From Nocardioides iriomotensis (lineage in GTDB: Bacteria > Actinomycetota > Actinomycetes > Propionibacteriales > Nocardioidaceae), in the NCBI RefSeq assembly GCF_004168035.1, contig NZ_SDPU01000032.1:1-64000 (forward strand): a DNA stretch of 64,000 bases. The letters run 5' to 3'. The translations under genes and the position numbers were made by a program. This document shows positions 46,656 to 55,426 of this stretch, one piece after another. Below the pieces are notes generated by a model that did no database searches, was not told the origin of the DNA, and saw nothing but the letters and a program-made list of their open reading frames with translations. Numbering within the stretch: the first letter of the stretch is position 1; the number at the start of each line of letters is the position of its first letter.

Positions 46656-47687
46656 ATGACGGCGACGGAGACGGCCCCGGAGGCGGCGGAGTTCCCGCAG
46701 GACGCCGACCAGTACCGCCGCGAGCTGCTCGCGCACTGCTACCGGATGACCGGGTCGGTGCACGACGCCGAGGACCTCGTCCAGGAGACCTACCTGCGCG
46801 CGTGGCGCGCGTACCACTCGTTCGAGGGCCGTTCGTCGGTCCGCACCTGGCTCTACCGGATCGCCACCAACGTCTGCCTGACCGCGCTCGAGGGCAAGGA
46901 CCGCCGCCCGCTGCCGACCGGCCTCGGCCAGCCCGGCAGCACCGCGGGCGACCCGCTCGACCGCCGCGAGGAGGTGCCCTGGCTGGAGCCGGTGCCCGAC
47001 GCGATGGTGGGCGCGACCCAGGCGGCCGGCCCCGAGGCGGCCGCCGAGGCGCGGGAGAGCATCCGCCTCGCGTTCATCGCGGCGCTGCAGCACCTGCCCG
47101 CCCGGCAGCGTGCCGTGCTGATCCTGCGTGACGTGCTGCGGTGGAAGGCCGCCGAGGTGGCCGAGGCCCTCGAGACCAGCACCGCCGCGGTCAACAGCGC
47201 CCTCCAGCGCGCGCACGCGCAGATGGAGAAGGTGCAGGCCAGCGGTGTCGACAGGGACACCGTCGCCGAGCCGACCGCGGAGCAGAAGGCGATGCTCGAG
47301 CGCTACGTCCAGGCGTTCTGGGACAAGGACATCGACGCGATCGTCTCGATGCTCACGCAGGACGCGATCTGGGAGATGCCGCCGTTCGCCGGCTGGTACC
47401 AGGGCGCCGCCAACATCGGCCGCCTCATCGACACCCAGTGCCCGGGCGGCGTGCACGACATGCGGATGGTGCCGACGCTGGCCAACGGCCAGGTCGCCTA
47501 CGGCCTCTACATGCGCCACGAGGACGGCGGGTACCTGCCGTTCCACCTGCAGGTGCTCACCCTCGACGGCGACCGCGTCACGCACGTCGGCGCGTTCTTC
47601 GGCGACGACGTGTTCCGCACCTTCGGGCTCCCCGACTCCCTGCCCGCGGACTACGAGCCCCGCGGCGCCCTGCCCATCCCGGTCTGA
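46656..47687 (+). CDS. SigG-like ECF sigma factor with C-terminal SnoaL-type domain
   Basis: 343 residues. Region 2 (about 15-85) has LLAHCYRMTGSVHDAEDLVQETYLRAWRAY and region 4 (about 135-190) has LPARQRAVLILRDVLRWKAAEVAEALETS. The C-terminal 130 residues form a SnoaL/NTF2-like domain (MLERYVQAFWDKDIDAIVSML), as in the SigG/TIGR02960 group, where it replaces a separate anti-sigma factor. It should direct RNA polymerase to a stress or metabolite regulon. It overlaps the next gene by one base (TGATG), so the TIGR03086 partner is co-translated. Confidence 0.92.
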   Translation: MTATETAPEAAEFPQDADQYRRELLAHCYRMTGSVHDAEDLVQETYLRAWRAYHSFEGRSSVRTWLYRIATNVCLTALEGKDRRPLPTGLGQPGSTAGDPLDRREEVPWLEPVPDAMVGATQAAGPEAAAEARESIRLAFIAALQHLPARQRAVLILRDVLRWKAAEVAEALETSTAAVNSALQRAHAQMEKVQASGVDRDTVAEPTAEQKAMLERYVQAFWDKDIDAIVSMLTQDAIWEMPPFAGWYQGAANIGRLIDTQCPGGVHDMRMVPTLANGQVAYGLYMRHEDGGYLPFHLQVLTLDGDRVTHVGAFFGDDVFRTFGLPDSLPADYEPRGALPIPV

Positions 47688-48280
47688 TGTCCACGGACTT
47701 CGCCGCCGGCGGTGCGCTGGGGGCGGTGCTGCTGGAGGGACCGGCGCTGCTGGAGCGCGCCGTCGGCTACACGCGGATCAGCCTCGGGCTGCTCCCCGGC
47801 GCCGCACCGAACGCACCCACGCCTTGCAGCGACTGGGACCTCACCCGGCTGCTGCGCCACATGGACGACTCGCTCGCGGCGTTCACCGAGGCCGCCGAGA
47901 CCGGGTACGTCGCGCCCGCAGGACCGCCCGAGCCCGAGCCCGCGCTGCTCGCCGCCTCGCTCCGCGACCGCGCGTGCCGGCTGCTCGGCGCCTGGGCGCA
48001 CCAGTCCGGCCGCGCCCGCGTGTCGGTCTTCGGCCACGACGTCTCCGGCTCGCTGGTGGCCGCCACCGGCGCCCTGGAGATCGCCGTGCACGGCTGGGAC
48101 GTCGCCCGCGCCTGCGGCGTGGACCGGCCCCTGCCCGAGGAGCTCGCCGCGACGCTGCTCGCCATCGCGCCGCTGGTCGTCGACCCGGCCGACCGGCCGC
48201 GCCGGTTCGCACCGCCGTACGCCGTACCTCCGACAGCGACCGCGTCCGAGCGGCTCCTGGCGTTCCTGGGCAGGCGCTGA
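47687..48280 (+). CDS. TIGR03086 family protein (mycothiol maleylpyruvate isomerase-like fold)
   Basis: 197 residues with the DinB/MDMPI-like four-helix arrangement: PTPCSDWDLTRLLRHMDDSL near residue 45 and EIAVHGWDVARACG near 140, the recurring TIGR03086 signatures. The His residues in LLRHMDD and AVHGWD could bind a metal. Family members often sit beside SigG-like sigma factors or act as mycothiol-dependent enzymes. Substrate unknown. ATG 47687 is fixed by the TGATG overlap. Confidence 0.85.
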   Translation: MSTDFAAGGALGAVLLEGPALLERAVGYTRISLGLLPGAAPNAPTPCSDWDLTRLLRHMDDSLAAFTEAAETGYVAPAGPPEPEPALLAASLRDRACRLLGAWAHQSGRARVSVFGHDVSGSLVAATGALEIAVHGWDVARACGVDRPLPEELAATLLAIAPLVVDPADRPRRFAPPYAVPPTATASERLLAFLGRR

Positions 48281-48353
48281 ACCGGCGTCCCCTCACAGCG
48301 GGCGCACAGCGAGCGGCCGGGTCCCGACCAGGGTCGCCGCACACCATGGACGC

Positions 48354-49208
48354 ATGACAGATCCTCGCTGGCTCGACGCCGACGGCCGCCCCCTCGACGA
48401 GGAGGACCGCGGCCTCGTCTACGACGTACGCACCCTGGTCGCGCGCCGCCGCGTCCTCGGCCTCTTCGGCGGCGTGGGCGCCGCCGCCCTGCTCGCCGCC
48501 TGCGGCAGCGACGACAGCAGCGCGACCCCCTCCTCCTCGAGCACCCCGACCGCGACCACCGACAGCGGCGCGAGCGGCGGCGACCTCACCGAGGTACCCG
48601 ACGAGACCGGCGGCCCCTACCCCGGCGACGGGTCGAACGGCGTCGACGTCCTCGACGACTCGGGCATCGTCCGCTCCGACATCCGCTCGTCGTTCGGCTC
48701 CTCGACCACCACCGCCGAGGGCGTGCCGCTGACGATCCGGCTCACCGTGCGCGACGCCGCCACCGGCCGCGCGTTGTCCGGCGCGGCCGTCTACCTCTGG
48801 CACTGCACCGCCGACGGCAGCTACTCCCTGTACAGCCCCGGGGTGGAGAACGAGAACTTCCTCCGCGGCGTCCAGGAGACCGACTCCTCCGGCACGGTGC
48901 AGTTCACGTCGGTCTTCCCCGGCTGCTACTCCGGCCGCTGGCCGCACATCCACTTCGAGGTGTACGGCGGGGTGGACGACGCCGTCTCGTCGGGTCCGAT
49001 CGTGAAGACGTCGCAGATCGCGCTGCCGCAGGAGGCGTGCGAGGCGGTCTACGCGACGGGCGGCTACGAGGCGAGCGTGCCGAACCTCGCCGGTACCAGC
49101 CTGACCCAGGACATGGTCTTCGGCGACGACGGCGGCATCCACCAGCTCGCCTCGATGTCGGGCGACGCCGACGACGGGTACGTGGCGGCGCTGACCATCG
49201 GCGTCTGA
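48354..49208 (+). CDS. Tat-type lipoprotein, intradiol ring-cleavage dioxygenase-like
   Basis: 284 residues. A cytoplasmic N-terminus of about 35 residues leads to RRRVLGLFGGVGAAALLAAC, a twin-arginine-like signal with lipobox, then a Ser/Thr-rich linker. The catalytic core has GGPYPGDG, YLWHCTADGSYSLYS and CYSGRWPHIHFEVYGG, which supplies the two Tyr and two His that bind Fe(III) in protocatechuate/catechol dioxygenases. It is exported folded and anchored outside the membrane, possibly acting on extracellular catechols. No aromatic pathway genes are nearby, so the substrate is open. Confidence 0.87.
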   Translation: MTDPRWLDADGRPLDEEDRGLVYDVRTLVARRRVLGLFGGVGAAALLAACGSDDSSATPSSSSTPTATTDSGASGGDLTEVPDETGGPYPGDGSNGVDVLDDSGIVRSDIRSSFGSSTTTAEGVPLTIRLTVRDAATGRALSGAAVYLWHCTADGSYSLYSPGVENENFLRGVQETDSSGTVQFTSVFPGCYSGRWPHIHFEVYGGVDDAVSSGPIVKTSQIALPQEACEAVYATGGYEASVPNLAGTSLTQDMVFGDDGGIHQLASMSGDADDGYVAALTIGV

Positions 49209-49386
49209 AACTCCCGTTTCCCGGACGACGGGCCGTGAGTTCGGTCACCCTGGAGCGGTGTCCGCCCGGCTGCCCCGAGGTCGGCGTCGCCACGGTTCTG
49301 CACAGCGACCTCAGGTTCCTCAGGAGGCCCGGGGGGCTGCCGAACAGAATTGGGTGAGCCCGTCGACGGTTGGGTACCTTTCCCTG

Positions 49387-50490
49387 GTGCCCCGGATGCC
49401 CAGTCGCGTGAGCCTGCTCGCTCACGCAGCAGCGACCACCCTCGTGGTGGTCGCTCTTGGCATCCTCTTCCACCCGGTCGACCAGGGCGCCGACGCGCAG
49501 CTCGCGGGCGCCTACCAGGCCGAGCCACGCGGCGTGGACCGTCCCCCGGTGGGCATCGACGACGGCGACGGCGCCGCGGAGGACTCCGGCCCGGCCGAGC
49601 CCCGCCAGCACGTCGCCCGCCAGGTCACGATCGAGCGGATGTCGAAGCAGCAGATCCTGCGGATCGCCCGCAAGAAGGCCGAGGTCGCGGCCCGCGCCGA
49701 GATGGTCGCCACGTCGGCGGAGCTCACGATCAGCTCGTTCAACGTGCTCGGCTCCAGCCACACCTCCGGCGGCGGCAAGAACGCCCGCATGGCCTCCGGC
49801 GCCGCCCGGATCCGCAACGCCGCCACCCTGCTCAACATCCACGGCGTCGACGTCGTCGGCTTCCAGGAGCTGCAGGGCGACCAGTACCGCTCCTTCCTCG
49901 GCGCGGCCGGCGGCGCGTTCGACATCTACCCCGGCCTCGCAGCCGGCCCGCTCGGCGTGGAGAACTCCATCGCCTGGCGCACGTCGGAGTGGACGCTGAA
50001 GCAGGCGGGGACCGTGCAGATCCCCTACTTCGACGGCCGGCTCCGCCCGATGCCGTACGTCCTGCTCGAGCACAACGCGACGGGCCGGATGGCGTGGTTC
50101 GCCAACTTCCACAACCCGGCGACCAACAGCAAGCGCGGCAACAACGACGGGCACCGCGCCGCGGCCACCGCCCGCGAGATCGCGCTGGTCAACGAGCTCC
50201 ACGGGTCGACCGGCTACCCGGTCTTCGTCACCGGCGACATGAACGACCGCGCCGTCTACTTCTGCCGGATGACCGCCGGCGCCCCGATGGTCGCGGCCAA
50301 CGGCGGCTCCAGCAGCGGCGGCTGCGTGCCACCGTCACGGATGCCGGTCGACTGGATCTTCGGCCACGAGATGGTGACCTTCAGCAACTACATCCGCGAC
50401 GAGGGCCCGCTGGTACGCCGTACCACCGACCACCCGATGATCGTCGCCACCGCCACGCTCGACGAGCAGGACGGTGTCCCGGCCGGCTGA
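49387..50490 (+). CDS. Secreted endonuclease/exonuclease/phosphatase-fold hydrolase
   Basis: 367 residues with an N-terminal hydrophobic signal (LLAHAAATTLVVVALGILF) and a charged spacer (about 40-115). The EEP domain shows SSFNVLGSS, VVGFQELQG, FHNPATN, VTGDMND and TTDHPMIVA, with the usual Asn, Glu, Asp and His metal and catalytic residues. It may cleave nucleic acids or phosphodiesters outside the cell. A -10-like TACCTT (49375-49380) sits seven bases before GTG 49387, suggesting a leaderless GTG start; ATG 49396 is the alternative. Confidence 0.85.
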   Translation: MPRMPSRVSLLAHAAATTLVVVALGILFHPVDQGADAQLAGAYQAEPRGVDRPPVGIDDGDGAAEDSGPAEPRQHVARQVTIERMSKQQILRIARKKAEVAARAEMVATSAELTISSFNVLGSSHTSGGGKNARMASGAARIRNAATLLNIHGVDVVGFQELQGDQYRSFLGAAGGAFDIYPGLAAGPLGVENSIAWRTSEWTLKQAGTVQIPYFDGRLRPMPYVLLEHNATGRMAWFANFHNPATNSKRGNNDGHRAAATAREIALVNELHGSTGYPVFVTGDMNDRAVYFCRMTAGAPMVAANGGSSSGGCVPPSRMPVDWIFGHEMVTFSNYIRDEGPLVRRTTDHPMIVATATLDEQDGVPAG

Positions 50491-50577
50491 GCCGCCCGTC
50501 CGGGCTCGCTCCTCGCGGCCCGTGCCTGCCGGAAAACCTGGGGACAGCGTCCCCGCCGATGAGATTTCCTGTCGGTC

Positions 50578-50600
50578 CAGGTCGATCTGATGTCGACCTG
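50578..50600. promoter_or_regulatory. Inverted repeat CAGGTCGA-N7-TCGACCTG
   Basis: Perfect 8-bp arms separated by 7 bp, directly upstream of the AGGAGGATCC ribosome site of the FAD oxidase gene. A second short hairpin GGGGAC-AGC-GTCCCC lies at 50540-50554. The first looks like an operator over the promoter or leader; the second could weakly terminate the upstream gene. Confidence 0.5.
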
Positions 50601-50615
50601 ACCCCAGGAGGATCC

Positions 50616-51968
50616 ATGACCGTCACCCCGGCAGCCACCCGCGCACCGCTCGCCCTCGGCGAGGACCTCGCCCCGATCGCCGTGCGCGACGGGCACGCCG
50701 ACTACCCCACCGCGCGGGCGACCTACGCCGGGTCCGGCTCCCCCGACGTCGTGCTGCGCGCGACGACGCCCCAGCACGTCGCCGCCGGCATCCGTCTCGC
50801 CGTCGACACGGGCCGGCCGCTGTCGATCCGCAGCGGCGGCCACAACGCCTTCGGCTACGGCACCAACGACGGCGGTGTCGTCGTCGACCTGAGCGGCATC
50901 GCCGACGTCGAGGTGATCGACGCCGAGGCGCGGCTGGTCCGGGTCGGCGCCGGCGCGACCTGGGGCGCTGTCGCGGCCGCCCTGGCACCCCACGGCCTCG
51001 CCCTGACCTCGGGCGACACCACCTCCGTCGGCGTCGGCGGGCTCGCGCTGTCCGGCGGCATGGGCTGGATGGTCCGCAAGCACGGCCTCACCCTCGACCT
51101 CGTCCGCGCCGCCGACGTCGTCACCGTCGACGGCCGGGTGCTGCGCGCCAGCGCCGACGAGCACCCCGACCTGTTCTGGGCCGTCCGGGGAGGCGGCGGC
51201 AACGTCGGCGTCGTGACCCACCTCGAGCTGGAGGCCGCGCCGGTCAGCCAGGTCGTCGCGGGCATGGTCACCTTCGCGCCCGACGACGTGCCCGGCCTGC
51301 TCCGGGGCTACCGCGAGGCGATGCGGGCGGCGCCGGAGGAGCTCACCACCGCGATGCTGCTGATGCCCGGCTTCGCCGAGTGGCCCGCGGCCGTCAGCGT
51401 GTTCTGCTGCTGGGCCGGCGACGACGAGGAGGCCGCGGCGGCCGCGATCGCGCCGATCCGCGCGCTGGCCGAACCGACCGCCGACACCGTCGCGCTGCAG
51501 CCCTACGCCGACATCCTCGAGGAGGCGCACCCGCCGCCGGGCGTCAGGGGCCTGGTCTCCAACGCGCTGTTCGACGACCTCGACGACCGGGTGCTCGACG
51601 CGATCGCCGAGCGCTACGCCGCGGGCTCCGGCGGCGCCGTGGTCTTCGTGCGCTGGCTCAGCGGCGCCCTCAACCGGGTCCCGGCCGACGCGACCGCGTG
51701 GGGGCACCGCGGGATCGAGGCCCTCGTCGCGCACGCCGGCTTCGTCCCGGTCGACGCCGACGACGCCACCGTCGAGGCCGTGGTCGCCCCGGGGCGGGCG
51801 ATCGACGCCCTCGGGGTCGGCGCCTACGCGGGGTTCCTCGGCATCCCCGGCGACGAGGCGGTCACCCGGATCTACCCGCCAGAGACCCTGGACCGGCTCC
51901 GCCGAGTCAAGCGCGACTACGACCCCGACAACGTGCTGCGGCTCAACTTCAACGTCGAGCCCGCCTGA
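50616..51968 (+). CDS. FAD-binding (BBE-like) oxidoreductase
   Basis: 450 residues. The PCMH FAD domain has IRSGGHNAFGYGTNDGGVVVDLS, in which the His is the usual site of covalent 8-alpha-histidyl FAD; GGLALSGGMGWMVRKHGL and WAVRGGGGNVGVVT follow. The C-terminal berberine-bridge motif is YDPDNVLRLNFNV. The usual second covalent Cys motif was not seen, so mono-covalent flavin is likely. Such enzymes oxidise sugars, alkaloids or antibiotic intermediates. No signal peptide. It has a strong ribosome site (AGGAGG) and its own upstream inverted repeat. Confidence 0.9.
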   Translation: MTVTPAATRAPLALGEDLAPIAVRDGHADYPTARATYAGSGSPDVVLRATTPQHVAAGIRLAVDTGRPLSIRSGGHNAFGYGTNDGGVVVDLSGIADVEVIDAEARLVRVGAGATWGAVAAALAPHGLALTSGDTTSVGVGGLALSGGMGWMVRKHGLTLDLVRAADVVTVDGRVLRASADEHPDLFWAVRGGGGNVGVVTHLELEAAPVSQVVAGMVTFAPDDVPGLLRGYREAMRAAPEELTTAMLLMPGFAEWPAAVSVFCCWAGDDEEAAAAAIAPIRALAEPTADTVALQPYADILEEAHPPPGVRGLVSNALFDDLDDRVLDAIAERYAAGSGGAVVFVRWLSGALNRVPADATAWGHRGIEALVAHAGFVPVDADDATVEAVVAPGRAIDALGVGAYAGFLGIPGDEAVTRIYPPETLDRLRRVKRDYDPDNVLRLNFNVEPA

Positions 51969-51982
51969 GTGCGTCGCGTCCG

Positions 51983-52396
51983 GTGACCCTCGCCCTGCTG
52001 CTCGGCGGGTGCTGCCTGCACCTGGGTTTCCAGGCCACGGTCACCCTGCTGGTCTACCCCGCCCTCGGCCGCGTGCCGGACGAGGAGTGGGCGGAGGCAC
52101 ACGCGGCGCACTCGCGGAGGATCGCCCCGGTGGTCGCCGTCGTCTACCTCGCCGTCGCGGCCGTCGGCACGATCGCCGTCGTCGACCGGCCGGGCGACGG
52201 GTGGGTGTGGGCGGCCGGCGGGGCCTCGCTCGTCGCCGGCCTGACCACGGCCGCGCGTGCGGCCCCGCTGCACCGACGACTGGAGCAGGGACGCGACGCG
52301 GCAACGTTCACCGCGCTCCTCCGCGTCGACCGGGTCCGGCTGGGCGCGGCGGCGGTCGCTGCCGTCGCCGCCCTGGGGGCCGTGCTGGCGGGCTGA
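51983..52396 (+). CDS. Four-helix membrane protein
   Basis: 137 residues with four hydrophobic helices and a conserved-looking loop LVYPALGRVPDEEWAEAHAAHSRRI after helix 1, a pattern I associate with small DUF4149/DUF1772-like membrane proteins. GTG 51983 is the start that keeps helix 1 intact and lies 14 bp after the oxidase stop, implying co-transcription. Function unknown. Confidence 0.65.
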   Translation: MTLALLLGGCCLHLGFQATVTLLVYPALGRVPDEEWAEAHAAHSRRIAPVVAVVYLAVAAVGTIAVVDRPGDGWVWAAGGASLVAGLTTAARAAPLHRRLEQGRDAATFTALLRVDRVRLGAAAVAAVAALGAVLAG

Positions 52397-52407
52397 CGGC
52401 AGCCGGG

Positions 52408-53007
52408 TCACACGTCGACCGTCGTGACCACGCTGGTCACCGACGGCCGCCGCGGCGTCGACGAGAAGCCGAACCGGCACGGCGGGTCGACGTCCGCGAG
52501 CGTGCCGAGGTCCGTGCCGTCGAAGCGGCCCTGCATGCGCACGACGGCTCGTACGTCGGTGGCGCCGTACCACTCGCGCCTCCCCGCGACCGCCGCACCA
52601 CGGGTGCGGACGCCGCGCAGCACGACGCGGCTGAACGGGTCGGCCGCGCTCGCCCAGGCCGGATGGGTGGCGACCGGCGCCGGCACCAGGGCGAGGAGCC
52701 GGCCGAGGAACGTGCTGTCGCCGACACCGAGCGTCAGTGCCAGCGAGCGCGAGGTGACGTGCCAGACCGCGTCGGGGCCGGTGACGGCGACATCCTCGAC
52801 GCGGACCTCGTCGAAGGAGTACGTCGCCGCGACGTAGTCGGCGACCTCGCGGGTCGGCGCGACCAGCACGCGGTGACCGGACGCGGTCTCGACCATCACG
52901 TCGGCGAACGGGCCGAAGGGGCTCTCGCGCCAGCGCCCCACCACGACGCGCACGCCGCTGGAGGAGCCGACGCCGGCGATCGCGCCGACGAACCGGTGCC
53001 GGGTCAC
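52408..53007 (-). CDS. Conserved-looking hypothetical protein coupled to ABC exporter
   Basis: 199 residues, soluble, no signal peptide. It looks beta-rich at the N-terminus (RVVVGRWRESPFGPFADVMVETASGHRVLVAP) and has a mid-region TSRSLALTLGVGDSTFLGRLLALVPAP. No family recognised. GTG 53007 overlaps the stop of the ABC transporter gene (GTGA), so it is co-translated with it. The end is 11 bp from a convergent gene. Confidence 0.7.
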   Translation of the reverse strand: MTRHRFVGAIAGVGSSSGVRVVVGRWRESPFGPFADVMVETASGHRVLVAPTREVADYVAATYSFDEVRVEDVAVTGPDAVWHVTSRSLALTLGVGDSTFLGRLLALVPAPVATHPAWASAADPFSRVVLRGVRTRGAAVAGRREWYGATDVRAVVRMQGRFDGTDLGTLADVDPPCRFGFSSTPRRPSVTSVVTTVDV

Positions 53008-54914
53008 GCCGGGTCCAGCGCGCCACGCTCCGCCGCGTCACCCGAGCCGTCGCCGGCCTTCGCGAACTGGGTGCGGTACAGCTCGGCGTAGCGGCCGTCC
53101 CGTGCCAGCAGGTCGCCGTGGCGGCCCTGCTCGACGACGCGGCCCTCCTCGACGACGAGGATCTGGTCGGCCTGCCGGATCGTCGAGAGGCGGTGCGCGA
53201 TGACGATGGCGGTGCGGCCGTCGAGGGCCTCGGCCAGCGCGGCCTGGACCGCCGCCTCCGACGTCGAGTCGAGGTGGGCGGTGGCCTCGTCGAGGACGAC
53301 CACCCGGGGCTGCGCGAGCAGCAGGCGCGCGATGGTGAGCCGCTGCCGCTCGCCACCGGAGAGCCGGTAGCCGCGCTCCCCGACGACGGTGTCGAGCCCG
53401 TCGGGCAGCGAGCGGACGAGGTCGGCGAGCCGCGAGCGGGTCAGCGCCGACCAGATCTCGTCGTCGGCCGCCTCCGGCCGGGCGAGCAGCAGGTTTGCGC
53501 GGACGGTGTCGTGGAACAGGTGGCCGTCCTGGGTGACCATGCCGAGCGTGTGCCGGATCGCCTCGAACGACAGGTCGCGGACGTCGACGCCGCCGAGACG
53601 CACGGCACCGCTGTCGACGTCGTAGAGGCGCGCGAGCAGCTGAGCGAGGGTCGACTTGCCGGCACCGGACGAGCCGACGAGGGCGACGACCTGGCCGGGC
53701 TCCGCACGGAACGAGATGCCGTGGACGACCTCGACGCCGCCACGGGTGTCGAGGGTGGCGACCTCCTCGAGCGAGGCGAGGGAGACCTTGTCGGCGGAGG
53801 GGTAGGCGAAGTGCACGTCGTCGAGCTCGACCGCGACGCCGCCGGCGGGGACGGTCGTGGCGTCGGGCTTCTCCTGGATGAGGGGCTCCAGGTCGAGCAC
53901 CTCGAAAACCCGCTCGAAGGACACCAGTGCGCTCATCACCTCGACGCGTGCGCTGGCGAGACCGGTGAGCGGCGCGTAGAGCCGGGTGAGCAGCAGCGCG
54001 AGCGCGACCACGGCACCCGGGTCGAGCGTGCCCTGGAGCGCGAACCAGCCGCCCAACCCGTAGACCAGCGCCAGGGCGAGCGCGGACACGAGCGTCAGCG
54101 CGGTCACGAACACCACCTGCACCATCGCCGTCCGGACGCCGATGTCGCGCACCCGCGTCGCCCGGGCGACGAACTCGTCCGTCTCGCGCTCCGGCATCGC
54201 GAACAGCTTGACCAGCGTCGCGCCCGGCGCCGAGAAGCGCTCGGTCATCTGCGTGCCCATCACCGAGTTGTGGTTGGCGGCCTCGAGCTCGAGCGTCGCG
54301 AGGCGACGGCCGAACCGGCGGGCCGGCAGCACGAACACGGGGAGCAGCACCAGCGCGAGCAGCGTGATCTGCCACGACAGCGTGAGCATGGCGATGAGGG
54401 TCAGCACGAGCGCGACGATGTTGCCGACGACCCCGGACAGCGTGTCGGAGAACGCCCGCTGCGCGCCGATGACGTCGTTGTTGAGCCGGCTGACCAGGGC
54501 ACCGGTGCGGGTGCGGGTGAAGAACGCGACCGGCATCCGCTGGACGTGCTCGAAGACCACCCGGCGCAGGTCGAGGATCAGACCCTCGCCGATGCTCGCG
54601 GACAGCCAGCGCGAGACCAGCCCGACCGCCGCCTCGGCGACCGCGATCACCGCGATGACGAGCGCGATCACCAGCACCTCGTGGAAGTCGCGGCCGTCGA
54701 TGATCGCGTCGACCACCCGCCCGGCGAGCAGTGGTGTGGCCACGGCGAGCACCGCCAGCACCACGCTCGTCACCATGAACCAGGCGAGCATCACCCGGTG
54801 CGGACGGGCGAAGGTGAGGATCCGGCGCACCGTCGCCCAGGAGAACGGGCGGCGTTCCTGCTGGGCGACCATCAGGTTGTAGAGGGAGTTCCAGGCCGCG
54901 ACTTCCATGCTCAT
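53004..54914 (-). CDS. ABC transporter, fused permease and ATPase (exporter type)
   Basis: 636 residues. A six-helix ABC_membrane domain (about 35-315) precedes the ATPase (about 345-615) with Walker A GSSGAGKST, signature LSGGERQR, Walker B VVVLDEATAHLD and H-loop IAHRLST. It works as a half-transporter dimer exporting a lipid, drug or peptide. ATG 54914 has a -10-like TACGGT six bases upstream, fitting a leaderless start; ATG 54908 is an alternative. The downstream hypothetical gene is translationally coupled. Confidence 0.92.
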   Translation of the reverse strand: MSMEVAAWNSLYNLMVAQQERRPFSWATVRRILTFARPHRVMLAWFMVTSVVLAVLAVATPLLAGRVVDAIIDGRDFHEVLVIALVIAVIAVAEAAVGLVSRWLSASIGEGLILDLRRVVFEHVQRMPVAFFTRTRTGALVSRLNNDVIGAQRAFSDTLSGVVGNIVALVLTLIAMLTLSWQITLLALVLLPVFVLPARRFGRRLATLELEAANHNSVMGTQMTERFSAPGATLVKLFAMPERETDEFVARATRVRDIGVRTAMVQVVFVTALTLVSALALALVYGLGGWFALQGTLDPGAVVALALLLTRLYAPLTGLASARVEVMSALVSFERVFEVLDLEPLIQEKPDATTVPAGGVAVELDDVHFAYPSADKVSLASLEEVATLDTRGGVEVVHGISFRAEPGQVVALVGSSGAGKSTLAQLLARLYDVDSGAVRLGGVDVRDLSFEAIRHTLGMVTQDGHLFHDTVRANLLLARPEAADDEIWSALTRSRLADLVRSLPDGLDTVVGERGYRLSGGERQRLTIARLLLAQPRVVVLDEATAHLDSTSEAAVQAALAEALDGRTAIVIAHRLSTIRQADQILVVEEGRVVEQGRHGDLLARDGRYAELYRTQFAKAGDGSGDAAERGALDPA

Positions 54915-55019
54915 GCTGCGACCGTAGGACGTCACGCCGACATGAGGTCAAGGACGGCCGGCGACCGTTCTTGCGCACCTCGGCGGAAGCCGGGGCACCC
55001 CGCCTCGAGGCCGGTTGCG

Positions 55020-55042
55020 CGATACCCCTGGGGGGTGTATCG
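55020..55042. promoter_or_regulatory. CsoR box 1 upstream of csoR
   Basis: CGATACCCC...GTGTATCG shows symmetric ends (CGATAC/GTATCG-type) around a CCC/GGG core, 9 of 11 pairs matching. It is the distal of two boxes before csoR and could control the csoR-copZ-copA operon. Confidence 0.65.
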
Positions 55043-55054
55043 TCCCAGGTTATT

Positions 55055-55073
55055 GATACCCAGGGTGGGTATC
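55055..55073. promoter_or_regulatory. CsoR box 2 upstream of csoR
   Basis: GATACCC-AGGGT-GGGTATC has perfect 7-bp arms with a 5-bp spacer, the classic copper-CsoR operator form, 18 bp upstream of the csoR GTG. Together with box 1 it supports copper-responsive autoregulation. Confidence 0.8.
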
Positions 55074-55091
55074 AGGGCGCGGGAGGCAGCG

Positions 55092-55397
55092 GTGACCGAG
55101 CACGAGCAGCACAGCCACTACGGCTACATCGGCCGCAAGGACGACTACCTCCGCCGGCTCAAGCGCATCGAGGGGCAGGCGCGCGGTCTGCAGCGGATGG
55201 TCGAGGACGAGAAGTACTGCATCGACATCCTCACCCAGGTCTCCGCGATGACGAGCGCGCTCCAGTCCGTCGCGCTCGGGCTGCTCGACGAGCACCTCAA
55301 CCACTGCGTCGTCGACGCTGCCCGGCAGGGCGGCCCCGAGGCCGACGCCAAGATCGCCGAGGCGTCCGCGGCCATCGCCCGCCTCGTGAAGTCCTGA
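55092..55397 (+). CDS. csoR: CsoR family copper-sensing repressor
   Basis: 101 residues, all helical, with the family signature RRLKRIEGQARGLQRMVEDE. The Cu(I) ligands of CsoR are in place: Cys43 (KYCIDIL), His68 and Cys72 (EHLNHC). A His-rich N-terminus (EHEQHSHYGY) is present. Apo-CsoR represses and Cu(I) releases DNA. GTG 55092 follows GGGAGG. It heads an operon with copZ, a secreted His/Met protein and copA, behind two matching operators. Confidence 0.95.
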   Translation: MTEHEQHSHYGYIGRKDDYLRRLKRIEGQARGLQRMVEDEKYCIDILTQVSAMTSALQSVALGLLDEHLNHCVVDAARQGGPEADAKIAEASAAIARLVKS

Positions 55398-55426
55398 CCC
55401 GCCTCACCACGTCCGAGGAGACAGCC

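Noticed and set aside
49209-49386. Riboswitch or ncRNA upstream of the secreted EEP hydrolase
   Set aside because: A -10 just before the GTG explains expression; the rest holds only short direct repeats (CTCAGG twice) and no recognised RNA fold.
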